59,925 bases of DNA from Candidatus Aquivivens invisus (GCA_001804415.1 MHGA01000041.1:1-59925); one strand, 5' to 3'; shown: positions 1 to 8,667, counted from the first letter of the stretch. A program made the numbers and translations. Notes: generated by a model from the sequence alone, not told the origin.

Positions 1-132
1 AGCCCACGGCAAGGAGCGCAAGCCACACGACCGCAATCACCTTGTTACCGGAATTCCCATTGTATCTGTTGTGTATCATGGCTGTTCTATGCCCTTGGGG
101 GTTCTGGGGACACATTGAGCTAGCCCCCGCGA

Positions 133-211
133 GACGGAACAGGCGGCCCGCGAGGGACGCCTTCTATTGTAGGCCTACCTGAATTGTCAGTCTGCTTCTT
201 TCAGCCGGCGG
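133..211. repeat. Interspersed repeat family R, copy 1
   Basis: GACGGAACAGGCGGCCCGCGAGGGACGCCTTCTATTGTAGGCCTACC-TGAATTGTCAGTCTGC aligns with copies at 578 and 1441; shared core GACGCC-N2-CTATTGTAGGCC. Confidence 0.8.
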
Positions 212-241
212 CTGGGGGCGCGCCTTACCGGCATCTGAGCA

Positions 242-577
242 TCAGGGACGCAGCAGCGCCGGCAGCTGCTGGACGAACGCCGAGCGGAGCAGCACCACCG
301 TGCAGCCGGCCTCGCGCGCGTGCTGCTGCAGATCGTGCTGGACGTGCGAGCAGTAGCCGATGACCGGCAGGGCGGGATGGGCCGCCCGGAGGTCGCGGAT
401 CATCGCGAGCGGATCGCCGTGCGAGAGATTCAAATCGATGATCGCGCGGCTCCACCCCGATCCAGAGCGCAACGCCGGACTGGCATCCTCGGCGAGAGTC
501 AGCGGGGTCCCAAGCTGCGCCGCCACCGCCTCAAGTTTCGAACGGAACAGCATATCATCCACGATGGCGAGAATCAT
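242..577 (-). CDS. Stand-alone response-regulator receiver-like protein (divergent)
   Basis: ORF MILAIVDDMLFRSKLEAVAAQLG...AIIDLNLSHGDPLAMIRDLRAAHPALPVIGYCSHV resembles a CheY fold. Confidence 0.6.
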   Translation of the reverse strand: MILAIVDDMLFRSKLEAVAAQLGTPLTLAEDASPALRSGSGWSRAIIDLNLSHGDPLAMIRDLRAAHPALPVIGYCSHVQHDLQQHAREAGCTVVLLRSAFVQQLPALLRP

Positions 578-660
578 GACGGAAAAAGGCGTCCCGCCCT
601 GGGACGCCGTCTATTGTAGGCCTACCGAATTGCCAGTCTGCCTATTTTGGCCGGCGACCC
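578..660. repeat. Interspersed repeat family R, copy 2
   Basis: GACGGAAAAAGGCGTCCCGCCCTGGGACGCCGTCTATTGTAGGCCTACCGAATTGCCAGTCTGCC; contains hairpin GGCGTCCC-GCCCT-GGGACGCC. Confidence 0.8.
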
Positions 661-824
661 CGATGTTCACGGCCGGACAAGTGCACAACTTTCCCATCTC
701 GCCAAATCGCAGCCGGCACTCCGGCTAATTCGTGTTGGGCTATCGCTTTCGTGACAGCTCGCTTCAATGCTTTCACTGCGCCCGAATGAAGCGCTTGAAC
801 GCTTTGTGTTCGTTCTCTTTTCAT
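642..824 (-). CDS. Small protein operonic with the zeta-like toxin, possible antitoxin
   Basis: 60 aa ORF; start overlaps the upstream gene stop by ATGA (821-824); KALKRAVTKAIAQHELAGVPAAIWRDGKVVHL. Confidence 0.55.
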   Translation of the reverse strand: MKRERTQSVQALHSGAVKALKRAVTKAIAQHELAGVPAAIWRDGKVVHLSGREHRGRRPK

Positions 825-1405
825 GATTTCTCCTCTAGTTTCAGGATTTCCTCATATAGTTCCTGATCAGAAATTATCGTCTTTCCTGTTTTTTCCTCAG
901 CAATCAGGTGAGGAACGCTCCCTGAGTTATCAAACAACATCCACGAATCAACAATTGTCCGATAATATTTGAGAAAGTTCTGAATGCCTTTATGGAAACG
1001 CCGTCGCACGACTTTTTCGGCGATATCATGGCCGCCCATTTTGACGCGACTAGCCACGCGCGCCATAGAGAGCTGAACATCCGGAATCCATAAGAAGAAG
1101 AGATGAATTGCGTAGCCTTGCTTTTTTAACTCTCGAAAACGAGCAAGGTAATTGGTGCCCGATAAGGTCGTTTCAAAAGCAAAGTCTATCCTTTTCGACG
1201 CATACGCCTCAATCTGCTCAAGCAAAATTCTGCCGGCTTTCAATGCCACAGCATCAGGAGAAAAACCCGACAAGCCTCGCGCAATCGTGTCCGCGTTGAT
1301 AAACGCCGGGCATTCGGCATAATGCTGTAGAAACTCCGAAGCGAACGTCGTCTTTCCCGAACCATTCGGTCCGGCAATCACATACACGTGTGGCTGCTTA
1401 TTCAT
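821..1405 (-). CDS. Zeta-toxin family P-loop kinase-like protein
   Basis: N-terminal Walker A VIAGPNGSGKTTFASEFL; INADTIARGLSGFSPDAVALKAGR; FAFETTLSG, all typical of zeta-like proteins. Confidence 0.85.
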   Translation of the reverse strand: MNKQPHVYVIAGPNGSGKTTFASEFLQHYAECPAFINADTIARGLSGFSPDAVALKAGRILLEQIEAYASKRIDFAFETTLSGTNYLARFRELKKQGYAIHLFFLWIPDVQLSMARVASRVKMGGHDIAEKVVRRRFHKGIQNFLKYYRTIVDSWMLFDNSGSVPHLIAEEKTGKTIISDQELYEEILKLEEKS

Positions 1406-1440
1406 TCAAGGCATCCCATAGGTCTGCGCCGTCAGTAGCT

Positions 1441-1516
1441 CGGCCGTTCCACAAGAGGACGCCTACTATTGTAGGCCGAGCCGGACGGTCAGTGGGCGTA
1501 TTTCAGCCGGTTCGCC
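1441..1516. repeat. Interspersed repeat family R, copy 3 (diverged)
   Basis: GAGGACGCCTACTATTGTAGGCCGAGCCGGACGGTCAGTGGGCGTATTTCAGCCGG. Confidence 0.7.
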
Positions 1517-1522
1517 TGACTC

Positions 1523-1942
1523 TTAGGCCTCATCAGGGGCGAGGCGCTGGCGGTTGGCTTTGATCCGGGCGTGGTGGTGTTTGGAGGCGAGCATCTTGTC
1601 CTTGGCGCGGCGGGAGCGACGGCGTTTCTGCCGGCGGATCTTCGCGATGCGCTGCGCCGCTTCGCTCAGGCGCCCGAGCCGCTGGGCCTCCAACCGATCC
1701 AGCAGCAGGCGGCGGGCCAGGAAGCGGTTCAACACCTGGAGCCGCTCGCGCTGGCAGCGCACCTCCAACCCGCTGGGCCGGTGGCGCAGCACCACGCAGG
1801 TGGACACCTTGTTGGTCCGCTGGCCGCCGGGGCCGGAGGAGCGGAGAAACCGCTCCTCCAGATCGGCTTCGCTGACCCCCAGCCGCCGCATGCGCTCGGC
1901 CAGCGCCAGCTGCTTCGCGACCGATACCCCAACGCTTCCCAT
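1523..1942 (-). CDS. RF-1 domain peptide chain release factor-like protein
   Basis: GGQ motif in RSSGPGGQRTNKVSTCVVLRHRPSGLEVRCQRERLQVLNR and a basic C-terminal tail; lacks the RF1/RF2 codon-recognition domains. Confidence 0.85.
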   Translation of the reverse strand: MGSVGVSVAKQLALAERMRRLGVSEADLEERFLRSSGPGGQRTNKVSTCVVLRHRPSGLEVRCQRERLQVLNRFLARRLLLDRLEAQRLGRLSEAAQRIAKIRRQKRRRSRRAKDKMLASKHHHARIKANRQRLAPDEA

Positions 1943-1963
1943 GCAGATTCCAGAAGGGGGGTG

Positions 1964-2419
1964 CTATGTTTGAGGGCGCTGGACGGTGCCCCCGACCACG
2001 ATGCCGCCAGCGATGAGCACGAGGTTCTTGATGATGAACTCCCCTTCCGTCGTCAACAGGAAGGGGTTGCCGCCCTGAAAAGCGATCTCGGGATGCAGGA
2101 CGAGCACCAGGAACGTGCCGGCCATCTGCAACCAGAACAACAAGAGCGTCAGGCGCAGCGCGACGGCACAGAGCAGTCCGAGGCCCACCAGCATCTCCCA
2201 CACACCCAGCAAGGGGACGAAGAACTCCGGCGAAACCCAGTAGACGGTCCGCGCGACCAGGTCCACCACCGGGCTGCGGCCGATGACCTTCAGCAGGCCG
2301 AACCAGATGAAAACGACGGCGAGAGTCACCCGCAAGAGCGGGACGCCACGCGACGCCATGAAACGGATGAACGCGGCGTCCACCCGGTCCCAAGCGGAAT
2401 GCCGGTGCCCCCTGATCAT
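1964..2419 (-). CDS. DoxX/DUF417-like membrane protein
   Basis: Four hydrophobic segments; VVFIWFGLLKVIGRSPVVDLVARTVYWVSPEFFVPLLGVWEMLVGLGLL. Confidence 0.7.
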   Translation of the reverse strand: MIRGHRHSAWDRVDAAFIRFMASRGVPLLRVTLAVVFIWFGLLKVIGRSPVVDLVARTVYWVSPEFFVPLLGVWEMLVGLGLLCAVALRLTLLLFWLQMAGTFLVLVLHPEIAFQGGNPFLLTTEGEFIIKNLVLIAGGIVVGGTVQRPQT

Positions 2420-2504
2420 TGTCTGCTCGAGCCGAAGCCGTTCTTTCTACCCACTCCACTGCTCCAGCAACTCCAGCGCCATCCCGAGTCACTTACACGC
2501 TCGG

Positions 2505-2680
2505 TCAGCCGTAGGTGTGGAGGAAAACTGCCTTGGTCATGGTAAGGAGGCTTCTGGCTGAGCCAACGCTGACTCTAACAGGCCGAAATCTCGCACACCA
2601 TCTTGACCGCCATAGCGTTTGAGTTGATCGGCGTGCGCCTCGATGACTTCGGTCAGCATCAAAAAGAACGGGTCTTGCAC
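2505..2680 (-). pseudogene. Truncated and frameshifted Doc (Fic-fold, death-on-curing) toxin
   Basis: GTG start at 2680 gives VQDPFFLMLTEVIEAHADQLKRYGGQDGVRDFGLLESALAQPEASLP*, the N-terminal Doc signature; Doc-like remnants (QF, FLH, PTADRA) continue in shifted frames, then similarity ends with no HPFxxGNKR motif. Confidence 0.7.
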
Positions 2681-2686
2681 GGAAGA

Positions 2687-2914
2687 CTACTCCGCAAGAG
2701 CTTTAAAGGTCTTGGCGTGCCGGCGATTGAGCGCTTCGAGGGCAGCCCGAAACCGCACGGAGCGCTTCGCATCGCCCGCCGGGGAGACGATGAGATTCCT
2801 CCCATCAGTCGCCAACTCCAACGGCGTCTTCATGGTGATGTGGAGCAGCTCCAAGATCGGCTTGTCGATCACCAGGGCTGCGCTGTTGCCATGCTGTGTT
2901 AAGTGCTTGACCAT
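2687..2914 (-). CDS. AbrB/MazE-type antitoxin
   Basis: MVKHLTQHGNSAALVIDKPILELLHITMKTPLELATDGRNLIVSP; immediately upstream of the Doc remnant; start chosen at internal Met of the 92 aa ORF. Confidence 0.75.
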   Translation of the reverse strand: MVKHLTQHGNSAALVIDKPILELLHITMKTPLELATDGRNLIVSPAGDAKRSVRFRAALEALNRRHAKTFKALAE

Positions 2915-3005
2915 CTTGCTTCCTCCTATGAGGTTACTATATTGTACTAACAATGTATCACACACTGTTCCTTCGCGTCAACCACCACCCTGATTCCTAG
3001 AACCT

Positions 3006-3137
3006 GTTTCAAAACCTCCGATCACGCCACGGAGTGCACAGAATGGCTACAGAAGCACAGAGGACTTCTCGACGGGACGGCTCTGTGCCTCTGTAGAGGT
3101 TCTGTGGCATCTGTGGTATTGAGGGACGTTTTGAAAT
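3006..3137. repeat. MITE-like hairpin element
   Basis: Terminal inverted repeats GTTTCAAAAC (3006-3015) and GTTTTGAAAT (3128-3137); inner near-perfect inverted repeat CTACAGAAGCACAGAG (3047-3062) / CTCTGTGCCTCTGTAG (3081-3096). Confidence 0.65.
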
Positions 3138-3157
3138 GACTTCTGGACATTTTCAGG

Positions 3158-3601
3158 CTATTCGACAACTGGTGTTCCTGGTCCAAGCGCCTTCAGGTCT
3201 TCTCCTGAGTCATGTTCCGGCCTCGTTCGTGAACAGAGTCCGGTGGACAGGCGCTCGTCTTTCGTTCGAGACGCGTAAATCAGGTAGTCATCGCCAACGA
3301 TGAAATCGTATCCGCAGATCCCTCCGTAGAGGGCGGTGACGACTTGGACAACTGGTCGCTGGACTCCTCTCCAGACACGTCTGACGCGGATCGTGGCGAT
3401 TCGGTGTCCTTCCCCTGGCGATGTCGCAACGGGCGGCTCGATTTCAAACTTTTCAATCGTGCCAAGGAACACGGCGTCGGCTTCTTCGAGCGCCGCTTCA
3501 GGTGGTTGTGGCGATGCGCATGAACAGGCATCCGCGGTCAAGGACGAGCCGACCGACAGTGCCATTCCAACCGCGATGGTCACCAAGCAGCTTCTTTTCA
3601 T
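3158..3601 (-). CDS. Secreted protein with TIMP/netrin-like N-terminus
   Basis: Signal peptide followed by mature N-terminus CSCASPQPPEAALEEADAVFLGTI...VRRVWRG. Confidence 0.55.
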   Translation of the reverse strand: MKRSCLVTIAVGMALSVGSSLTADACSCASPQPPEAALEEADAVFLGTIEKFEIEPPVATSPGEGHRIATIRVRRVWRGVQRPVVQVVTALYGGICGYDFIVGDDYLIYASRTKDERLSTGLCSRTRPEHDSGEDLKALGPGTPVVE

Positions 3602-3791
3602 TATGATGACTCCCCTTCAGGCAGACACCCACCCGGCGCGGAACGTCCTATGGTCTCGGAACAACGACCATCCGCAGTCTGCACGAAAACTCTTTTCCTC
3701 ATCGCGGTTCCCCGCTGAGCCCGAACGGTAAACGCCCGGTATGGCTCAGCACGCCATGCGCAGGACGCTTCTTTTGAAGTCTTCCGGTCTG

Positions 3792-4367
3792 CTAAAACTC
3801 GTACAAGAGGCCATGGACCTTGTGGAGAGGTTCTGGCGAGAGGTCACCGAGCCTGTGAGATACAGACATGTTTGAGATCTTGCCGTTGAGCGGTCTCTTT
3901 GGAATTGGCGTTTGAAAGCCACGGACCCCGACTGCAATTCTCCCATGCTTCGCTTGGTCGTTGCCTTTATACGCTTCCTTCATCGGCATCAGATCAAACC
4001 GTAACGTCTCAGTAATCGTGTCTCGACAGGCATCTCCTCCAGCATCATGTACCAAGCCTACGTCAGCCTGGACCGGATCCGATTCCCTGAAACCAATCCA
4101 CCAGCTTGAAGCAAACTGGTGCGCTGCACAGCCGCCTACGTAGCTCACCTGGCAAACGAGCACATCGCCGTCGATTCGCACCGACATCAGTTCGAATGGG
4201 TCGCCCTGCACTTCCCCAAGCAAGATAAGTCTTGGGGAAGGCACCAGCTGAAGGAGCTGTTCCTCACCCAACGCAGCAGCTATCGGCCACATCACCAGGC
4301 AGACAGCTACGAGGCTGGCTAGCAGGTTCCACCGCTTCGGACTCATTGACGAATTCCGGTGCCACAT
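3792..4367 (-). CDS. Conserved secreted protein of unknown function
   Basis: N-terminal hydrophobic signal; CQVSYVGGCAAHQF...DACRDTITETLRFDLMPMKEAYK. Confidence 0.55.
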   Translation of the reverse strand: MWHRNSSMSPKRWNLLASLVAVCLVMWPIAAALGEEQLLQLVPSPRLILLGEVQGDPFELMSVRIDGDVLVCQVSYVGGCAAHQFASSWWIGFRESDPVQADVGLVHDAGGDACRDTITETLRFDLMPMKEAYKGNDQAKHGRIAVGVRGFQTPIPKRPLNGKISNMSVSHRLGDLSPEPLHKVHGLLYEF

Positions 4368-4381
4368 GACGACGTTCTGCT

Positions 4382-5428
4382 TCAGGGATGGACCAGGCAG
4401 CCGGGGCAGACGGCTGCGTCATCCTGGGAGCGATACACGTCGTAGCGGGGCTCGCCGTCGACCTGCAGATACCCCACGGCGCCCTTTTCGATTCTGAAGA
4501 TCGCGTGATCCACCAAGGTAAAGGTGCCAGGCACCTCGAGGCCGAACTCCACCACCGTCGCCCCGCCCGCCGGCACCAACGTCGTCTGGATGCTGCGGGC
4601 CGGCTCGCTGACCAGGTCCGCCTCACGGTAGACGGCGTCGAAAATCTCCCCGATCACATGGAACGACGAGACGAGGTTCGGCCCCGCGTTGCCGAAAAAG
4701 ATCCGCACGCGTTCTCCGGTCCTGGCCTTGAGCGCGCCCTCGCCGATCAACGATCCCACCTTGCCGTTGAACACGACGTACCTGGGATGTTCCACCACGC
4801 CATCCGCGTGCGAGAACGCAAGAGCCGCCCCTGCGTGTTGCGCGGAGTCCGTCGCGTAGAACTCGCTCTGGAGGACATAGAACTCGCGATCCGCCATCGG
4901 CAACCCCTTGGCAGGCTCCACCAGGATCAGGCCGTACATACCGTTGGCGATGTGGTCCATGACCGGCGGGGCGGCGCAGTGATAGATGAACAGCCCCGGG
5001 TGCAGCAGCTTGAACCACGCCACTCGTTCCTCGCCTTGGACCATGGTCGTCACCGGCGCGCCGCCTCCGGGGCCTGTCACCGCATGGAAATCGACGTTGT
5101 GCGGCATGCCGCTTTCGTCGCGGCTGGTCACATGGACTTCCAGGGTGTCGCCGACCCGGGCGCGGATCAACGGTCCCGGCACCCGGTCGTTGAACGTCCA
5201 AAAGGCGTACGTCTTGTCCCCATCGAGCGGCATCTCACGAATGCTCGCATCCAACCGCACGCGAACGAGGGCGGGCTTCTTCCGGGTGATGGGCGGGGGC
5301 ACGTCAGGTGCAAACGTCAACGGCGCGTCCTCGATGGGAAGCGGCTTCGCCTGCTTCGCCGAGGCTTCCGTAGCCCCGCCAAGCATCAGCGCCCACGTCA
5401 GCATCACGGTCAAACTCTGTCGACGCAT
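4382..5428 (-). CDS. nirK: Copper-containing nitrite reductase (multicopper oxidase family)
   Basis: Signal peptide; GMPHNVDFHA, LFIYHCAAPPVMDHIANGMYGLILVEP and VSSFHVIGEIFDAVY copper/active-site motifs. Confidence 0.88.
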   Translation of the reverse strand: MRRQSLTVMLTWALMLGGATEASAKQAKPLPIEDAPLTFAPDVPPPITRKKPALVRVRLDASIREMPLDGDKTYAFWTFNDRVPGPLIRARVGDTLEVHVTSRDESGMPHNVDFHAVTGPGGGAPVTTMVQGEERVAWFKLLHPGLFIYHCAAPPVMDHIANGMYGLILVEPAKGLPMADREFYVLQSEFYATDSAQHAGAALAFSHADGVVEHPRYVVFNGKVGSLIGEGALKARTGERVRIFFGNAGPNLVSSFHVIGEIFDAVYREADLVSEPARSIQTTLVPAGGATVVEFGLEVPGTFTLVDHAIFRIEKGAVGYLQVDGEPRYDVYRSQDDAAVCPGCLVHP

Positions 5429-5449
5429 GATCTCACGACTCCTTGAGTA

Positions 5450-6310
5450 TTACGGGCGGGCGAGGATGTCTCGGACGAGCGAGCCGAGCAGAAACGCGAC
5501 CCCCGCCACCCCCACGCTGAAGAGGAGCATCTCACCCGCTTGCCTCGTGAAACGCCGTTCAAACAGGACGGACGAATAGAAGGAGAAGCCCACGATCATG
5601 AGGAGAATCGCCCCGCACATCACCGCAAGGGCGGCGAAGAGGTTCGGGATCAGCGCAAAGGGCAGCACCAGCGCCGCCACGACCACCGCGTACGCCACGC
5701 CGGTGTACACGGCCGCCTTCGTGGGATCGCGCCCTTCCTCGTGCCGCGCCTGCATGTAGGCGGAGGCGGCCATCGAGAGGCTCGCGGCGATGCCGGTGAC
5801 CGCGCCGAGCAGGGCGACCATCGTGTGGTTGCGCAAGGCGAAGGCGAAGCCCACCAGCGCGCCGGTCAATTCAATGAGGCCGTCGTTGATCCCAAGGACC
5901 ATGCTGCCGAGGAACTTCACCCGCTCTTCCTTGATCTGGCTGATGAGCTCTTTCTCGTGATGCGTCTCATGGTCGATGATCTCTTGCACTTGGGGCTTGA
6001 GCGCGGCGTCAGCGGTGTTGAGGAACGCGGTGTACTTCCGGACGGCGTCCCGCTCATGCCCTTCAAGAAATTTCGCCGTGAACGTCAGGCCGAGAACCCG
6101 CCGCATCGCTTTCAGGCACCACACCTCGAACCCATGCATGCGGTGCGTCTTGATGGAGGAGAACCGAAGCCAGAAGCGGTAATCGTCCAGCTCGTGCTCG
6201 ACGAGCGCCTCGAGGATGCGTTTGAATTCCGGGACCGTCTCCGTCTTCGCCAGCTCGCGATACGTGACGTAATCCCGGTATTCATCCCTCGCGAAGTGAT
6301 CGGGCGTCAT
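5450..6310 (-). CDS. Ferritin-like domain fused to VIT1/CCC1 transporter
   Basis: N-terminal EYRDYVTYRELAKTE...ALVEHELDDYRFW then C-terminal MVLGINDGLIELTGALVGFAFAL...AASLSMAASAYMQ. Confidence 0.8.
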   Translation of the reverse strand: MTPDHFARDEYRDYVTYRELAKTETVPEFKRILEALVEHELDDYRFWLRFSSIKTHRMHGFEVWCLKAMRRVLGLTFTAKFLEGHERDAVRKYTAFLNTADAALKPQVQEIIDHETHHEKELISQIKEERVKFLGSMVLGINDGLIELTGALVGFAFALRNHTMVALLGAVTGIAASLSMAASAYMQARHEEGRDPTKAAVYTGVAYAVVVAALVLPFALIPNLFAALAVMCGAILLMIVGFSFYSSVLFERRFTRQAGEMLLFSVGVAGVAFLLGSLVRDILARP

Positions 6311-6345
6311 CGCGCCTCCCGTCCGCGTGTCACGGCACGAACATC

Positions 6346-6897
6346 CTATGGCGTGGATGCGGCGCTCTCCGAACCGACCGGGATGCGGTTGTCGCGCTCG
6401 TCATAGGTATAGCGCGGTTGATCGTTGACCTTGTGGATGCGCACGTCCACGACCTCAAGCCCGCCTTCCTCATCGGCTTCCACGTCGAAGTCCAAGTCCA
6501 GCAGCTCATCGCTGACCGTGTCATGCATGTCCGTGCAGGCGTAGTAGAAGTCGCCCGTCTTGCCGACCCGCTCATGGACGCGGACCAACTCAAGCGATCG
6601 CGTGACGTCGGCGACCTCGTCCTCAATCTCGAAGACGCCGTCTTCCTCCGCTTCCACCTCGTGCACGTAGGTCTCAATCGTTTGGCGGATCTGCTCAGCC
6701 GAGGGTTCCACCTGGACCGTCGCTCCGCCGTGCTCTTGCGTGGCCGGCGCGGTGGCTCCTCCGCCGTGCTCCTGGCCTCCATGCTCCTGGCCGGCGGGCT
6801 CTTCGCCTCCATGTTCCGCCGCGAACGCGGGCCTACTCCCGCTCAGCAACCCCACGACCCCGACTGCCACGAACCCCACCCACACCCGACGCGTCAT
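6346..6897 (-). CDS. Secreted His/Glu-rich protein of unknown function
   Basis: Start chosen at MTRRVWVGFVAVGVVGLLSGSRPAFAAEHGGEE; ATGA overlap with upstream gene (6894-6897). Confidence 0.6.
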   Translation of the reverse strand: MTRRVWVGFVAVGVVGLLSGSRPAFAAEHGGEEPAGQEHGGQEHGGGATAPATQEHGGATVQVEPSAEQIRQTIETYVHEVEAEEDGVFEIEDEVADVTRSLELVRVHERVGKTGDFYYACTDMHDTVSDELLDLDFDVEADEEGGLEVVDVRIHKVNDQPRYTYDERDNRIPVGSESAASTP

Positions 6898-7913
6898 GCC
6901 GCCCTCCCCTGTTTCAGGTCCTCGAACCGAACCTCGACGCCCACATCCAGAAACGGCTGCCCATCCACTTCGACGTACGGCGCAAAGAAGATGTTCACCG
7001 GCTCGCCCTGCTGTCTGGGGACCAGCCGGAGATCGCGGCCCACGCTGATGAGGAACCGGTTGGGATCGCGGGCCCCGAAATAGTAGTCCGCCAGCTCCGG
7101 GTGCTTCCAGGCCTCTGAGGCATCCACCGGCATCCAGCCGCGGCCGTTGACATAGAACTCCGCCCAGCAGTGATAGCCTGCGATAACTCCTGAGGGCCGC
7201 TCCTGGGGGATGACCACTCCGATCTTGAACCGCGCAGGAAGAGATTGCGCCCGGGCCATGGAGATGAACAACGAATGGAAGTCGGTGCAATTGCCTGTGC
7301 CCAGCCGGCACGCCCGGCGGGTGTCGCCCCGGCCCCAGCCCGGGACGGTTTTGTCGTAGGCCATCGAGCCTCTGACGTGATCGTACAGCCCCCTGGCTTG
7401 CGCCAGTGGCGTGAGCTGTCCGGCGGTTGCCCGCCGCGCTCTGGCGCGCACCTCCTCGTCAATGATGACCAGACCGCTGGCTTCCAGGTGGCGGTGGAGC
7501 TCTTCCGGGGTGGGTGGGGCCTCTGCACGCGCGGCATCAGCGCCGATCAGCTGCGCACGGTACTCGATGGTGATCTCCAGATGCTCAGGGATCGGAGGTT
7601 CGAGTGTGGCGTGGAGGATCTCATTGCCGTAGTCGGGCTCCTGCGCCACGGTATAGGGGATGGGAGCGCGCACGTCGCGCTGAAGGATGCGTTGTTCCGC
7701 TGCGCTCTTCGCCAGCGGAATCCAGATGTCAAGGGCTCGCGCCTCAGGCGGCAGATGATTCACCCGCGCGAGGTACACGCACGTGACCTCTCGTTCGGAG
7801 GTCACCGGCAGGCGGGGGGATGACGCCGAGGCGCTGCCATGGTGTTCCCACGCCACCCATCCGCCGCCTGCCAACACCACGAGCCACAGCCAGTGAGCGT
7901 GCCATCTGACCAT
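6894..7913 (-). CDS. Transglutaminase-like superfamily protein
   Basis: RRACRLGTGNCTDFHSLFISMARAQSLPARFKIGVVIP...GYHCWAEFYVNGRGWMPVDASEAWKHPE. Confidence 0.85.
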   Translation of the reverse strand: MVRWHAHWLWLVVLAGGGWVAWEHHGSASASSPRLPVTSEREVTCVYLARVNHLPPEARALDIWIPLAKSAAEQRILQRDVRAPIPYTVAQEPDYGNEILHATLEPPIPEHLEITIEYRAQLIGADAARAEAPPTPEELHRHLEASGLVIIDEEVRARARRATAGQLTPLAQARGLYDHVRGSMAYDKTVPGWGRGDTRRACRLGTGNCTDFHSLFISMARAQSLPARFKIGVVIPQERPSGVIAGYHCWAEFYVNGRGWMPVDASEAWKHPELADYYFGARDPNRFLISVGRDLRLVPRQQGEPVNIFFAPYVEVDGQPFLDVGVEVRFEDLKQGRAA

Positions 7914-7935
7914 TCGAATCGACCCTTTCGGCAGG

Positions 7936-8667
7936 CTAAAACGTATAGGCGAGGGACACGGTGACTTCAGGGCCGTCCTGGAAGGCGCTTTCGAGATTCA
8001 GGATCACGTCCTCGGACTCGCCGAGGGCGCAGTCGGTTCCGAGGAAGAATCCCAGGCGGGTCTTTTCCTTATACCGGCCTTGCTTGAGGAGCTGGCCCTC
8101 CTGGCGCACGCGGTAGAAGGCGTTGACCATGGCGTACTTGACGCCGACATACGGCTTCACGCGGCCAAACTCCTTCGCCACGCTCGTACTCATCTGCCAC
8201 TCGTGCCACCGCAGCTCGTTCTTGTCCTTGTGACGCTGGCGGAGATCCAGAAACTGGAGGCTGCCGTCCCATTCCCAGCGGTGCGTGGTACTCTCAAAGA
8301 GTTTGGTCTTCAGCGCCAGGCCGGTCATGAAATTGGTGCCGAAGCTGTTCGTCGTGTCGAGATCGTTGGTCTTCTTGATGGCGGGGTCATCGATTTCGAG
8401 GGACGCCGCCCCAAGCTTGAGGTAGACGCTCACCCGATCTGACAGACCATAGCCGCGGTAGTGCGCGCCGTGAGAGATTTGTGTCTCCGCATCCCCGCTC
8501 ATCTCCCGCCCCGGAGTCCCCCCGCCGGCAAGTCCCATGACCCACTTACCTTTTTTGAGGATGCTCGACGGGCTGCCAACCGTTTCAGCGAAGGCGAGGG
8601 GCACGCACGCGAGGAGCAGTGCTGCGAGGGGGACGAGGAAGCCAACCGGGCGTGTCGAGCGTCTCAT
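7936..8667 (-). CDS. Outer-membrane beta-barrel-like protein
   Basis: Signal peptide, alternating strand pattern, C-terminal VTVSLAYTF. Confidence 0.6.
   Translation of the reverse strand: MRRSTRPVGFLVPLAALLLACVPLAFAETVGSPSSILKKGKWVMGLAGGGTPGREMSGDAETQISHGAHYRGYGLSDRVSVYLKLGAASLEIDDPAIKKTNDLDTTNSFGTNFMTGLALKTKLFESTTHRWEWDGSLQFLDLRQRHKDKNELRWHEWQMSTSVAKEFGRVKPYVGVKYAMVNAFYRVRQEGQLLKQGRYKEKTRLGFFLGTDCALGESEDVILNLESAFQDGPEVTVSLAYTF

Noticed and set aside
133-1516. Integron attC sites
   Set aside because: The repeat has a GTAGGCCTAC-type core but no paired RYYYAAC/GTTRRRY boxes, and no integrase is visible.
1533-2492. 319 aa minus-strand ORF covering the release-factor and DoxX genes
   Set aside because: Out-of-frame, Gly/Arg/Pro-rich translation; the two shorter ORFs have clear domain signatures.
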